Below, in pieces: positions 32,601 to 43,451 of a stretch of 64,000 bases of DNA. This DNA is from Symsagittifera roscoffensis (lineage: Eukaryota > Xenacoelomorpha > Acoela > Convolutidae), in NCBI RefSeq assembly GCF_963678635.1, contig NC_087062.1, forward strand, positions 89,505,845 through 89,569,844, given 5' to 3'. The notes beneath the pieces were generated by a model, which was not told where the DNA came from, searched no databases, and saw only the letters and a list, made by a program, of their open reading frames with translations. A program made the position numbers and the translations under genes. The stretch's first letter is position 1. The number at the start of each line of letters is the position of its first letter.

Positions 32601-33480
32601 TGTGCCATTCTGCCAGACTAGCACAGCGCAACTTTCCGGCGAAACACGAAAAAACGATTAAAGGCCTTAACGACGAAAAAGTGCTGCGAAGCAGGGTAGA
32701 AATATTCTAGAAATTTCAAATTTCAAAGTTTTGATTGTCGAACGAATATTTCTCAGAAATACAAAAACGGCCATTTTAACTGAAAATGTTGAAAAAGTCA
32801 GAACACCAACAAATATAGTGAAAAACAGTCGCACGAGAACGGTAAAAACACGAAGCCTCTTATCGTGACGATCACGCACGATAAGACACTTAGCAGAAGA
32901 AAATAGTGAGAAGGGAAGGCTTCAGTGGTGAAGGAATATTGAGCAGTACCCTCCGGTGCCACGAATTGGGAGTAATAACGACGTTATTACAGCAAGAACA
33001 CGGAAGCAGAGGCTCGGCCCTCCAGAGACTGATATATGGTGAGAGACTAAAGTAAACTGACTTTTTAGCTACTATGGTGCCATAAACATTTGAATTGACA
33101 CCGGTATTATTTGATATTTTAGAATATGAGTAGCTATAAAGAAGAAAGGGTCAATCCATCTCCAATGGATTTAATATAGAATTGTCATCAAAAACATATT
33201 AAAATATTCGAACCGTGTTTTTAATAGCAATCATGTAGTCTGAGGACCCGAGACCCAGCTATGTGGTTGTGTTCGCATGTAAACGAAAGCTGATCAAAAG
33301 TCGTTTGACTGATGGCCTGAAAAAAGTAACTTTTTACTTAGCCCTAAACAGACCAGAAAATTAACTGGCAAGGTCGAGACGGTGAATAACGAGTAGAATT
33401 AAGGTAACTGACGACTGCCAGTTGTAAATAGGTACTGTTTCTACGCTCCGTCACTGTGTAGTATTTGGGCGAATGTTACA
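32601..33480 (+). repeat. Right LTR of the large element
   Basis: 880 bp beginning TGTGCCATTCTGCCAGAC and ending GGGCGAATGTTACA. It matches the left LTR at both ends and retains the middle that copy has lost. An almost identical copy lies at 44783-45662, the last 172 bp of another at 47010-47181 after the N gap, and the first 55 bp at 30471-30525. It is preceded by CCGGGGAGTA and followed by the 40-bp direct repeat. Confidence 0.8.
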
Positions 33481-33520
33481 AAGATGGTAAGGGAAATCCT
33501 GGAAAAAACTAATTTGGACT
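33481..33520. repeat. 40-bp direct repeat abutting the right LTR
   Basis: Identical to 9475-9514 except for one base (A at 33503, G at 9497). It begins immediately after the terminal CA of the right LTR. The same flank follows the LTR copies at 45662 and 47181, as expected from the segmental duplication. Confidence 0.8.
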
Positions 33521-33783
33521 CTGATAAGAGTATAAATTTCCTCAGTGAAAAGTGTGTATGCAAAATTCCCGCTTAATAAAGCTATCCGAAATAGCACTTC
33601 AAATGTTCTTTGAACAGGCCACGCCTCCAGAATTGACACGCAACACAATGAAAAACTGTGCAAATATGGCATTGAGTTAAGTACACTTTAAATGCATCTA
33701 GCGTGTAATGCACCTCCAGTGCTTCTAATTTTTGATAAAAACCGCATATGGTGAAAAAAATCTGTATCCTTTGAGTGTACTCT

Positions 33784-34400
33784 GTCAAAAAAATCACAAA
33801 AAAGTCAAATCTCAAGTACAAAGATTTGAGCAGTCATATTTGAAGGCAAAATTCACAACTCCTGAGAGTACACTGACAGAGCCTAACTTTAGAGATGGGA
33901 ACTTCAAATTGTGTGAAACTTTTTAATATCAAAGTTCTTTAAAAAAACTTTGAAAAAATCCTAAAAAACGTCATATCTCGAAAACTAATAGGATTTGAGC
34001 AGTCATATTCAAGTGCATGATTCGCAACACCTGAGAGTACCCTAACAGTTACCAACAACAAGATTGAGATCTTCAAAGTTTTAGAAAACTAATTATAAAA
34101 AGCGTTATATCACGAAAGCTACAAGGATTTGAAAAGTGAGAATTGGAAGCAAGATTCGCAACCCCTGAGAGTATTCTGGCAGCACCCAATTACAGGGTTG
34201 ACAAATTAAATTTTCTAAACAATTTTGAAACATCTCGAAATTTGCCATATCTCGTAAACTAAAAGTATCTGGTTTTTCATATATGCAGGCCGAAAATGCA
34301 ACAATTGGGGAAACCCTGACAGCTTCCCACTATTGGGTTGCTAATTTCAAACTTGGTGAAATAAACACTGAATTCAACCTGGAAAAACGAAAAAAAAATC
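33784..34400. repeat. Degenerate satellite, units of about 130-150 bp
   Basis: Units share CATATCTCGAAAACTA, GATTTGAGCAGTCATATT, GCAACACCTGAGAGTA and a block with CAGGGTTG or CAACAAGATTGAG. Relatives are at about 45961-46690 and 47483-48450, where more units are present. No coding capacity. Confidence 0.75.
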
Positions 34401-35267
34401 TCAACCATTGTAATATACGATAGAGCTTAAGCGCGCAAAATATCTTTTGTTGAACTTTCAAAAAATACGTTGTAAAAGCTTAAACATGGCGCAATAGTCA
34501 AGCCAGCATTTAAACATATAATAGATAATTTGTGATTGAGGGGACAATTCATCGTTTGTTTAGGGGTACTTCAACGTGGGAAAAGTGACTCACGGACATG
34601 AGTTAGGATACTCACAACTATTTTTAACTTAATGTGTTTACAACCACTCTGGAAATAACCCTAGAAACCATTAGGTAGAGTAAATATAACTCTAGAACTT
34701 TGTAGTAGTTATAACGAGTATAACTCAAGAAGTTTCAATTCAAATTGCTCAATTAAATTTTGAACCATGAGACTACTTCAGAGGGCAACCTGCCTAGTCA
34801 AATTTGCTCGTGTTCCACAAGTTGTACTCTCGTATCCACTCTCTGTGCTGTTTATCGGGAACAAGACGACTCTACTCAACTCTATAATCAGAGACAAATT
34901 GCGAATAGCATTCTGACACTCGCCTGATATTTTATCGAAATTCCCGCAATGTTTAGTTCGGCTATTCTTGACTTCTGTACTTTTGTTATCGCAAGAAACT
35001 TGAGCTTGAAAGGACCGTTCAAAACAAAAATAGCTAAAAATTCTTCCATATAACCGACTGACACATAATTTTTTTTTGTAATTTTTCTATGAATACACTC
35101 GGAGCTACTTGAATTGTTTTTGCTTACTAGTTAATGCCTTCTGAATTAAAGAGGGTTCGACCTTTGTCTCATCCAAAGCTCTTCATATCCTCAAACTGGA
35201 ATTTAAAGGTGAAAAATTGGTTCAAGAAACATTTGAAGATTTAAAAATTGATATGATATAAAACACA

Positions 35268-36184
35268 TGTAACATTCGCCCGGAAGTACATATCGACGGA
35301 AAATGAAGCTAGGTTCTAAAACAACTGGCTAGCGTCTAAACACAGCTCTACATGCTTTTCACGGTCTCTGCCAAAGCCAGTTCTTCTGGTGGTTTTTCTA
35401 GCATAGGGTCGACAAAAAGGTTACTGTTTCCGGCTTCGATCAGAACGCTTTAATTATTCTAACTATAAGCAAAATAGTGAGCTCATGGCTTGACCTCAGT
35501 ATCCCCAGACCACGAGGTCACTCCTAAAACAAGGCACTACTGATTTACTATATTACTATTGTTTTTGTTCAGTAGATAAAGATAATCATCTCCATCGAAG
35601 ATGGATCAACCCTTTCCCTCAACTCCTGGCTTCTCATAATAAGAAAACAAAATTGGATGTTATTAATTCAATTCAGGACATTTCCAGAAAGCTGAAAGTT
35701 TGTTTAAAAAGTCTTTAAGTTATCTCCCGAGACCCTTCCGATTCTGGAATCCGGGAAAATAACGCTCTTATTTCTTTTCGAAAGGCTGGACACGTCGTCC
35801 CAACACCCTTCCTGGTTCTCGTGAATTGCTTTGTAACAATTGTAGCGGCATAATTGTTACAACTCGGAAAGGTTTCTGACATCCTATTCTTTCTTCAATC
35901 TCAATCAGTTTCACACTATTTCTGTTGTTGTTGTTTTCACTGAGAATTGTCTCATTCTGTTTTTGCAGTTTCAGTTGGTGCGAAATATAAAAAGGTTACG
36001 TGTCGTTCACGTCCGAATCGATTTTTTAAAAATTAGCATGTTAGTCAAAACTAAGCCCTCCCGAATCGGCTAATCGTTCAATTAGCGTCACTAATCCATC
36101 AAAACCATCAATTCTCTCGGTCAGATTTTCCGATGAAAATTCGATTACCAAATTGAGTTTTGTCCATTCTGGTCGAAAGTCACA
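35268..36184 (-). repeat. 3' LTR of a second, minus-strand retroelement
   Basis: Read on the minus strand it begins TGTGACTTTCGACC at 36184 and ends CCGGGCGAATGTTACA at 35268, the same terminal words as the plus-strand LTR. It is preceded by the same GCTGTCCGGGGAGTA. At 917 bp it is close to the 880-bp family but the interior is strongly diverged. A duplicate is at 49343-50263. Two further relatives lie at about 62331-63641 on the plus strand. Confidence 0.7.
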
Positions 36185-36352
36185 TACTCCCCGGACAGCC
36201 CGGTCAGTGTACTCATTGAGTCCTGTAGTCTTCATCAAAATAGTACAGTGGAATCGAACAAAATTTACAAAATGCATGAAATCACTCTTATCCACGTCAT
36301 ATTGACTCACTGCAAAACACAAATGGCATCGTACTACACTATTAAAGCACAC
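36041..36352 (-). pseudogene. Short frame crossing into the minus-strand LTR
   Basis: A 103-codon minus frame (TTG-type start) that begins upstream of the LTR and runs about 47 codons into it. It contains SQYDVDKSDFMHF, and RAVRGVCDFRPEW spans the LTR boundary. The plus-strand element has a recognisable but broken counterpart before its LTR. The copy at 50120-50401 stays open. Function unknown. Confidence 0.35.
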
Positions 36353-37115
36353 TGAATTTTTTCACTAATCTGCACTTTCGAGGACATTACTTAAAATTCT
36401 GACTTTCAATGTCTATGTCCTGAGTTAAATTTTTTCTCCTAGGTTTAAAAAGTGTTGGGACAAAGGACAGTCCTGCCAACTAACAAACTAGAATTATCCT
36501 ACTATGCTTCTTCCCTTCGGAAATTTAGTTGTTATTGTTCCTGAATATTAAAATTAGGGAACTCGGTGATTAGAAGGAACAATGAAATAATCTCCCTCTT
36601 CAAGACATTACCTAAGCCTTTCATGTCACCACAAAGTGATCAGTCATCTAAGTTGATTAAAAACAATCATGCAGGCTTGAATATTTAATATACTCTCCAC
36701 TCAAGCCTTTTAACAATTAGTAAGTGTTCTAAAGCCACAAATTAAAACCATAATGCAAATTTATAAATGTAAGAAATTCTTTAATCTTCAAAATTCAACT
36801 AAAGGTTTTCTCTTCAGTATCAATTGCAAACTTAGTTGCTTTGTTTCTCATTTGAGTTTTTCTCACACACAAAACATCCGAGTTTTAACATCCTCTCTTT
36901 CGTTGCTTCTTTGTTTCTTTCTTTGTTCACTCCTTGTTTTCGTCGTTTAGAAGTCTAAAACTTCTAAATTCTTTTATTTTCTTTCTTTTTGCATCTTGTT
37001 TTTTGTCCCTTTGTCAATGTTGCATCTCCTCCTCCTGCAACATTGACTCCACACTTTCAGTCTCAGTGCCTTGCAACACGTCGGTAGCTATTCTAACGCT
37101 GCTGGAGGAAGTCCT
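36353..37115 (-). other. Untranslated region of the minus-strand element
   Basis: About 760 bp of AT-rich sequence between the Cys-rich accessory frame and the LTR-crossing frame; no gene seen. It is comparable in position and length to 29623-30160 in the plus-strand element. Confidence 0.45.
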
Positions 37116-37724
37116 TCAACACTTCTGCTCTTCTACTTTTTGTTTGCAACAAGGCAGAGGATCAACGTTAGTCTCTCTGTTTCGGCAGAAGCTGTTGTGA
37201 AGGCACAACGTCACGTTTCTCTCCAAGTCTTTCTTCAACATCTCTTCTCTTTCTCTCCCGTCACATTCACTTGTCCTAGATGTCCTCTTCACTGCGGTGG
37301 TTTGCATTCCGATGAGTTACAAAAGCCCGATTGAAAGCTCCTGCTCAAGGTCTAGCTGATACGCACTGTACATTCTGCTGTGCTTCGACATATGTGCTTC
37401 GACATACTCTGCTTTGGCATACTCGTACAACCATGCAGTCATGTTGGCTCTTAACCATGGCATCAGTCGTCTTCTGGCCCATGTTTTTTCTACTTCTATC
37501 GAATTGTTCAAAATTTTGCACGTTGTCTCAATAATATCTAAATCTTTTAGACAATCCAATTCCCGCAATTGTTCTTTCGGAGGCGTTTCTTGTCTATTGT
37601 TCTCTCTTACATGAACTTCCAGCCATCGTATCGCCATCATAACTCCCACTATCACTATTGTTATGGGCTGTGATGAATCTGGTAAACCCATGGAGAGCAG
37701 CTCTCCACAGTCCCAGATCAACAC
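37116..37724 (-). pseudogene. Accessory frames of the minus-strand element (Cys-rich and LIWD segments)
   Basis: 37724-37317 encodes LIWDCGELLSMGLPD, VGVMMAIRWLEVH and HMSKHSRMYSAYQL; 37307-37116 follows in another frame with DLERNVTLCLHNSFCRNRE and LPCCK. Both are homologues of the plus-strand frames at 28847-29356 and 29353-29622, in the same order. The segment RANMTAWLYEYAKAEY is present here but deleted in the plus copies at 28847 and 30977. No ATG begins either piece convincingly. Confidence 0.55.
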
Positions 37725-38715
37725 CAGATTACTACGACCGGGTTACGACCATGTTTGTAGCAATCAATGGCAGGGGAACTCATTATGTGTCGACATGATG
37801 CTCCTCCAATTACGCTTTCCCGACGCTTCCAGTAGTGGTTCTACTTCCATCATCACTCGATGGACTTCATCATTCTCATCTACTGCATTGTAATCGTTGA
37901 CGGCTGACCCTTTCTGTTTTCGTCAATTGCTTGTGTTGTTTCTCCAGCGTCTTTGCTCAATCCAGACCTCCACAGGTGTGATCTTCCAGTCCACAGACTT
38001 CTGCCAGATAGCTACCAGGTGTGACCCAGTCCTCTGCTCCCCAGCCATGCAACTAACTCTACTTTGTCTTCTTTGTTGCTCTTAGAGGTTGTCAACATCA
38101 AACTGTAAATGATGTTCAAATCATGCAAGTTACAGTCTGAATTCAGATCCCTCTGCACGTCTGCGTGTCGCACGAAAAATCGAATCGGAGTTAGGACTCG
38201 GACACCATGATGGTTTCATCAGTTCCCACATCACTATCAAACTCGTTCTTAGCATTTCGTCCGAGAATTCCAATCCAAACTCCACTCGGTTGTCAGATTT
38301 TGGTACTGAAGGTGCAGTCACCCTTTCTCCCAATACCAGTCCCAGTTTAGTCTGCTGATTAGCAGCGCTTCTTATCGCTGCAGTTCTTGACGTCTAGAAT
38401 CATAGCAACACTGCTTGCACGTAATCAAAGAAGCAATTGCGTATGTCTTCATTAATGAAAGGGTTGTACGCCATCACTATAATTCCGGATACGTAACAGT
38501 ATGATTTTTTCCTGATTGGTCCACAACATTCACTGGATTTCGGCAGTGTTCCCATAGATTCTTTTGTGAGTCTCTGCTCCTTGTTAGAGAACCTGCTTAT
38601 CTCGTCAATCTTTCTCATCGGTTCCAGTTTGACAGGCTCCTTCATGTTCACTCACATCGGCTTACCCTGATGGATGTCCAAAAGTGCTAATAAGAGAAGG
38701 GCTTTTGCTCGTTCA
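37725..38715 (-). pseudogene. Accessory frames of the minus-strand element (MWELMKPSW segment)
   Basis: Broken coding sequence. 38651-38400 gives YVSGIIVMAYNPFINEDIR and 38333-38130 gives MWELMKPSWCPSPN, matching the plus-strand frame at 27975-28589. Between about 38100 and 37730 a degraded stretch ends in STHNEFPCH, equivalent to MTHGEYPCH in the plus-strand frame at 28890. Several shifts separate the pieces. Confidence 0.5.
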
Positions 38716-39255
38716 TCACCTTCTCTTAGCATCTTGACACAAGTTTTCAAGGCTGGCACTGATATTTTTTCTATCATGAATCGAATGAAAGAGAGAGCGT
38801 CTCTCAGCTTCGCGCACGCTACTGCTGCTTCTTCCAGTCAGTCCAGTCATGCACCAAGCGAACCTCAGTTGTAATTCTGTTCTCACATAGGGTATCGCTA
38901 TCAGAGCGTGTATCTTCGGAGTGGTTCTCATTTCTTCTTCGAAGTACCGTAACACTACTGCTCTCCATATTAGGCTCACCAACTGCTCGATCGTCTCCGC
39001 GTGCATTTCAGACGATACCAGAGTCCCGTATGCCTTCTGTTTCAGGGTTGTGCCTTGCATCATGGTCTTTAGATAACTCTTCATCGCACCTTTGTTTTTT
39101 AGAGCAATTAAGAGTCCTCTGGCCGAGTTTCTGTATTCCAACATTTCCATGTATCCACCGGCGGGCTCATCAATCGATACAGTTTCCGACACTGTCAGTC
39201 GGTTATATTCCACTGGGACTAGCTGTCCTACGACGCTTCCCTTTCCATGGTTCAT
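38716..39255 (-). pseudogene. Accessory frame of the minus-strand element (GGYMEMLEYRNSARG)
   Basis: A 179-codon open frame starting with ATG at 39255. VEYNRLTVSETVSIDEPAGG, EMLEYRNSARG and YVRTELQLRFAWCMTGLTG align with the plus-strand frame at 27089-27751. It lacks signal peptide, membrane segment or a known domain. The duplicate at 52743-53282 is equally open with a few amino-acid changes. Confidence 0.55.
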
Positions 39256-39900
39256 GGGAGACGGTTTGAAATCTCGTAGTGTATTCTCTCCCTATTGGCT
39301 GAGTATTTCCATTTCTAAAGTTGCTCCAGTCAGAGTGCGGTCATTCCTCTTGGTTTTGTAACTGGCTGATTTCAGTCTTGCCATGAGAATGGGTGGCACC
39401 ATCGCTATGTCAGTCAACATTCAGTCTGTGCCACGCAACCCATCATCACCCTGTCCCATGTCCATGGCTTCCACGACGCGTTTTCTTTTTGGCTGAATTG
39501 ACAGCTTTTTCGAGATTTCGGAAACCACCTTTGTTTTTCCAGCTTTCCTCAATGTCAATTTGCTGCCAAGTTTCATTTTCATTTCATTAATTTTGTCAAT
39601 CACCATCTTTGATCGCATCGTTCCCCTTCGGGTTATTGGCAGATATACTACTTCTTCCTTGTCTTTTGTGGCGTCATTTTTATATGAGAGTTTGCCTCAC
39701 TTTCGTCAGTGGCCGAGTCAATCAGTAACTCGCTTAACCTCCCTTCACAATCATCGAGTTTGTCAAGGAATTCCCGCACTAGTGGTCTGTTGAGACCTAT
39801 TTTCAAAATTTACTGAGTCACGTAGCTCTGAACTACTGTCCAGACCTCTTCCATGAAGGCTACTCTGTCCATACTGCATCCCGTCCTATTTTCGTGGTCT
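39256..39900 (-). pseudogene. Accessory frame of the minus-strand element (N-terminal pieces)
   Basis: On the minus strand, from about 39870, FMEEVWTVVQSYVTQ is followed after a stop by the GLNRPLVRE segment and, at 39618-39421, by KMKLGSKLTLRKAGKTKVV. These match the plus-strand frame at 26706-27088 (FMERTWDVIRRYGTQ, GLNQPIMRE). Recognisable element sequence ends at about 39900, so the gag-pol part of this element is absent here. Confidence 0.45.
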
Positions 39901-40689
39901 TTATGATGAACTTCTCACACTTCTTCGGGCAAAGTTCCCAAGAAAGTTTTATTGGACGTATTTGATGATAAAAATGTAATTGTAAATATGCCAGAGTGTG
40001 AAGTTATATTGCATAGGCCTGGTAGATATTGATCAAATAATGTTCTCCTTTTTTTTACTTCTGGTAATTTTCGTTTACAAGGAATATTACCTTTTGGAAT
40101 AAACTTATGAATAGATTATGACAAAGTTGCACTTCTCCTCTTAATGAATCGCTGCTTGTGTTGATGATGAAGGGAATAATAGTGATATCGTTAAAAATTT
40201 TGTCGTGTTGAATCATTTTTTGTGCGGTATTACGGCTAAACGGTAATTTTCAAAATTTATTACTGGTAGATTGAAATTGTATAGTCTTACTGGTTTTCGA
40301 ATATACTAGTTTTTTAATCGTTTATGCGTTTGCTTTTTATGAATGAAGTTTTCGCATTTTTGTTGAGACAGATTCCAAAACAGCGTTTCGTGTTCTGCAA
40401 TGAATACGATTTTATCATCTGCTTCTGCTTTGAGGTTATTGTCATCTTTTTTGTTTGCTTTTTTGATCCAATATATCATACATGTTGTCTGTGTGGTGCA
40501 ATTACGAGATCGTCTCTTGCTTTTTTAATTAACCAATTATGGAGAATTATTGTTTGCTTGTTTCCCTTATTATCTCTTGACATTAGCATGAGAATGATTA
40601 AAGCAAAAATTGGACGTAAGTTCTTATTTCCTTAGTTGTTAGTATTTACGTTTTTTGTGAGGCTATCCTAATCCTAAGGGGTAGATTGT
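39901..40689. other. Unassigned AT-rich stretch
   Basis: No gene supported. In the duplicate at 54343-54615 a 90-codon minus frame is open (GNKQTIILHNWLFKEARDD, RQHVRYIGSKQQKKDD) and looks protein-like, but here the equivalent frame has a TGA where the other has an AGA, so conservation is not shown. A plus frame at 40324-40635 is Phe/Ile/Cys-rich and unconvincing. Confidence 0.4.
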
Positions 40690-43118
40690 TGTGAATAGAC
40701 GGGATGGGGAGAGAGTATATCAGCTCGTTTGAACGAGTTTGTACTGCTCTCAGGTATATAACTTTCATCTAATTAAAACTTAATCTTACTTAGTCGGAGT
40801 TTGTTTTGAGATCAAGAGTTGGAGATTATTAAGTCAACCTACAAGGCTCAGGTATAATTAGAACACGAGTAGATGTTAGATACTCTTTTAGTTCTTACTA
40901 AATTTTATGTTTGCTCTAGGTCTTAATTGTTTATTTTAAGTGCCCTGGTTTATTCTTTGAAGTGGATATAAAATTAAGTTTGAAACTAGTAGGTTCTAGG
41001 ATTGAGTTAACGATTTAGAGATTTAAAGAAGGTTAGCTAATCAAATTTTTTATGTTTGTTTCATATGAAAAAAAAAGAAAAACCCCAAAAATCAAGATTT
41101 TTCGATATTTTTATAAAACTAATCATAAATATTTTAACCAACTAATTAAAAAACTTTGTAGAAAATTAGCCCAGAGTTGAAAGTTTTCAGATAATTGCTA
41201 GATTTGTAATTGACTGATAATACAAGTATTGATTTTGTATCGTAGTGAGAAATATAGCTTTAAAATGAATCACACTGATCATTTTTGGCAATTAATATTA
41301 ATGAGTGAAAATGTACTGCATAAATGGTTTTGTTGAGAAACAGACCTTGTAGTCTGCTTCATCGTTTCACCATGTAGAGGCTCGGTCTGTCGTTTTGATT
41401 GTAAGCTGATGTCGGCCTCAATATTTGTTTGAACCGATTAGTTTTTACTGAGACGTGGAAAAAAGCTAACCGTATCATTAATTTGGTTCAACATTGGTTT
41501 CGGCGTTTTTGATCTTGGTTGCACGAATAACTTTTTTTGCTAATTCTTAATTAGTAGTGGTTTGATCGAGAATTTTTTGTCGCGCCAAATGAGTTTAAGT
41601 CTGGGAAGGCTTTCTCATAGAAAATTTGTGCATAATGTTCACCATCTGTTTGTTCACCATCTTATTTTCGGCCGGATAGGTTCATGCAATTTTTTAGTCC
41701 TATACCAATCCTAATCCTACTCTTATTTCTCCTAAACTGAAAAAATCTAGATCTAAATGTTATTGCGAGGTTCCAGAACCAAGAAATAGAACTTAGGAGG
41801 AGCAACTGTTTGCTAAGTTAAATTTAATCTTCTCTGGCTGTTGTGAGTTGTATTCATAGACCATGATTGGTTAGTTCTAAGTAATTTACAGAGATGGTTT
41901 ATCAATATTATAATTGGATATAGTTATTGTTTTAAACTGATTTCATTTGTTCAACCTAAAAAAAGGTCGACAAAATTTTCTAAGTTTTTTTGAAATCAGC
42001 TCATCGAGAAAAACTTAGATACCACCTTGTCTGGAACAGCTCATTAGCTTGGGACTACCGGTAGTTTCTGATTTTCAGTAAAAAAAGCCATTTTAAAAAA
42101 TGAGGTTTTTTCCAGTTGCTCTTGGATTTTCCTTAATTTCAAAAAATTAAAGTCCATTAAAAAGACTTTTCATGTTATAAACTGCAATAAAACGAGTCAG
42201 CGTGAACAGATGAACAAATTTTTCATCATTTTTTAAATGCAAAATTTCCTGTCAATAATTTTTATACGGCTTCATTTCGTAAAGTGATGAGGGGGTGGAA
42301 ACTGACAAAAGCTAATAGTGAGTCGATTTCTTTTTCGCCGGTCTAAATTAAGACATATGTCAGTGTTTCAATTTAGAAAAGTGTTCAATCTTTAAATTTT
42401 TGTTAGCAATCTTGCATGTTTTCGTTTTTTTTTCAGCCAAGATAAAAATTTATGTATCAGGACGCAATAAATTAAATTTTTGGGTGTCTTGAATCTGAAA
42501 ACAAATCGATGTAATTGTTTTTGATATTACAATTTCAGTCCATTTCTCCACAATTGTTTTAATGATTGTACAAGCAGCAAAAATCAACTAAAACTAAGGA
42601 TATTAGGCAACTTCTAATTTTGTACTTTTTTGTGGAGCAAAAATTTTTTGTGCAGAAAAGTAAGTGAAACACAAGTGAGCTTACGTCCGAGGTGGCTTTC
42701 TCGTAGAGTAATTTCAGATAAGGTACACCGTCTGTTCGTCACGCTGTCTTATTTTCGGCCGGATAGGTTCGTGTAACTTCTTAGTCTAATACAAATCCTA
42801 ATCTTACACTTATATCTCCTAGTCTCAAAAGATCTGGATTATACTGGTATTATTGCGAGGTTTCAGAATCAAGAAGTAGAACTTTGGAGGAGCAACTGTT
42901 TGCTAAGTTAAATGTATTCTTCTCTGGCTGAAACTATAAATAGTTTCAGCCTTCCAATCTATTGTATGGTTTAGTCATAGATCATGATTGGTTAGATCTA
43001 AGTATATTACAGAGATACTTTGTGAAAAATATAATAAGATATAAGTAATACTTGTTTTGAACTGGTTCCACAAGAGTCGCTACAATAGCTGCTCAACGTT
43101 TCTTGCCCGGGTCGAAAT
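40690..43118 (+). repeat. Dispersed repeat region with two internal direct repeats
   Basis: Contains direct repeats 41591-41939 and 42677-43065 (shared TTTTCGGCCGGATAGGTTC, TTATTGCGAGGTT, GGAGGAGCAACTGTTTGCTA), 1.08 kb apart. The whole is duplicated at about 54719-57137, where the repeats are 55611-55960 and 56696-57084. A diverged inverted copy lies at about 60180-61560. No coding frame is seen. The spacing would suit a small non-autonomous LTR element (TRIM-like), but clean ends were not found. Confidence 0.5.
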
Positions 43119-43320
43119 CCCGCTCAAAAACCGCTCAAGATATGAACGGTTTTGAGCGGTTTTTTTGAACAAACCGTTCAAAACCGTTCAAACCTTGCGC
43201 GGTTTTTGAGCAAGTGTTTTTAGATAAACCGATCAAAAACCGCTCAAACCGCTCATTTTGAAGCAAGATTTTGAGCGTAACTGTCTAAAAAAACCGCTCA
43301 AACTGCTCAAATCTTGCTTC
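43119..43320. repeat. CCGCTCAAAA / TTTTGAGCGG motif cluster, copy 1
   Basis: About 200 bp with roughly a dozen occurrences of ACCGCTCAAA or ACCGTTCAAA and their reverse complements, able to form several alternative hairpins. The 3' part is a clean hairpin with arms GAAGCAAGATTTTGAGCG and CTCAAATCTTGCTTC. Confidence 0.8.
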
Positions 43321-43451
43321 GAATTAGGTGAAAAATCTCGACTCGGGTTGGTTGCTTTCCATGAAAAAGTCTCTTGGTTCAGTTTAGCGGTAGATAAGAA
43401 GACTTCAGATTGTATAACTGAGGATAAATGACAGCCTGCCTCATTTTCCTA

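Larger units (their letters stand above)
28396..32655 (+). repeat. 2,130-bp tandem duplication at the element 3' end
   Basis: 28396-30525 is repeated at 30526-32655 with only about four to six differences (for example around 28573/30703, 28921/31051, 29397/31527 and 29841/31971). The unit starts inside the accessory frame carrying MWELMKPSW and ends inside the LTR, so copy 1 contributes only the first 55 bases of an LTR (30471-30525). The junction sits at a shared GATTG (28396 and 30526). It carries a second set of the frames described at 28596-29622 (30726-31486 and 31483-31752). It could be real or an assembly artefact. Confidence 0.9.
9515..33480 (+). mobile_element. Giant decayed Ty3/gypsy-type LTR retroelement with accessory genes
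   Basis: Two related terminal repeats in direct orientation bound about 24 kb in which all recognisable coding sequence is on the plus strand and in Ty3/gypsy order: gag with CCHC motif, protease, reverse transcriptase, RNase H, integrase. Ordinary Ty3/gypsy elements are 5-8 kb. Here a 3-kb leader precedes gag and about 10 kb of extra coding sequence follows the integrase, including macro-domain and SGNH-hydrolase frames. A 2,130-bp tandem duplication near the 3' end inflates the length; without it the element would be about 22 kb. Stops, frameshifts and a deletion in RT show that it is inactive. The region is clearly less AT-rich than its surroundings. Confidence 0.75.
33521..43440. repeat. 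Segmental duplication, copy 1
   Basis: About 10 kb that matches about 47222-57470 in the same orientation, with scattered substitutions and small indels. Copy 1 lacks about 370 bp of satellite at about 33788 that copy 2 keeps. Its content is a satellite (33784-34400), the 3' part of a minus-strand retroelement (35268-39900), and a dispersed repeat region (40690-43440). 34400-35267 holds nothing I recognise. At about 43451 the sequence jumps to plus-strand accessory sequence, while copy 2 continues into other DNA after 57470. Confidence 0.85.
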
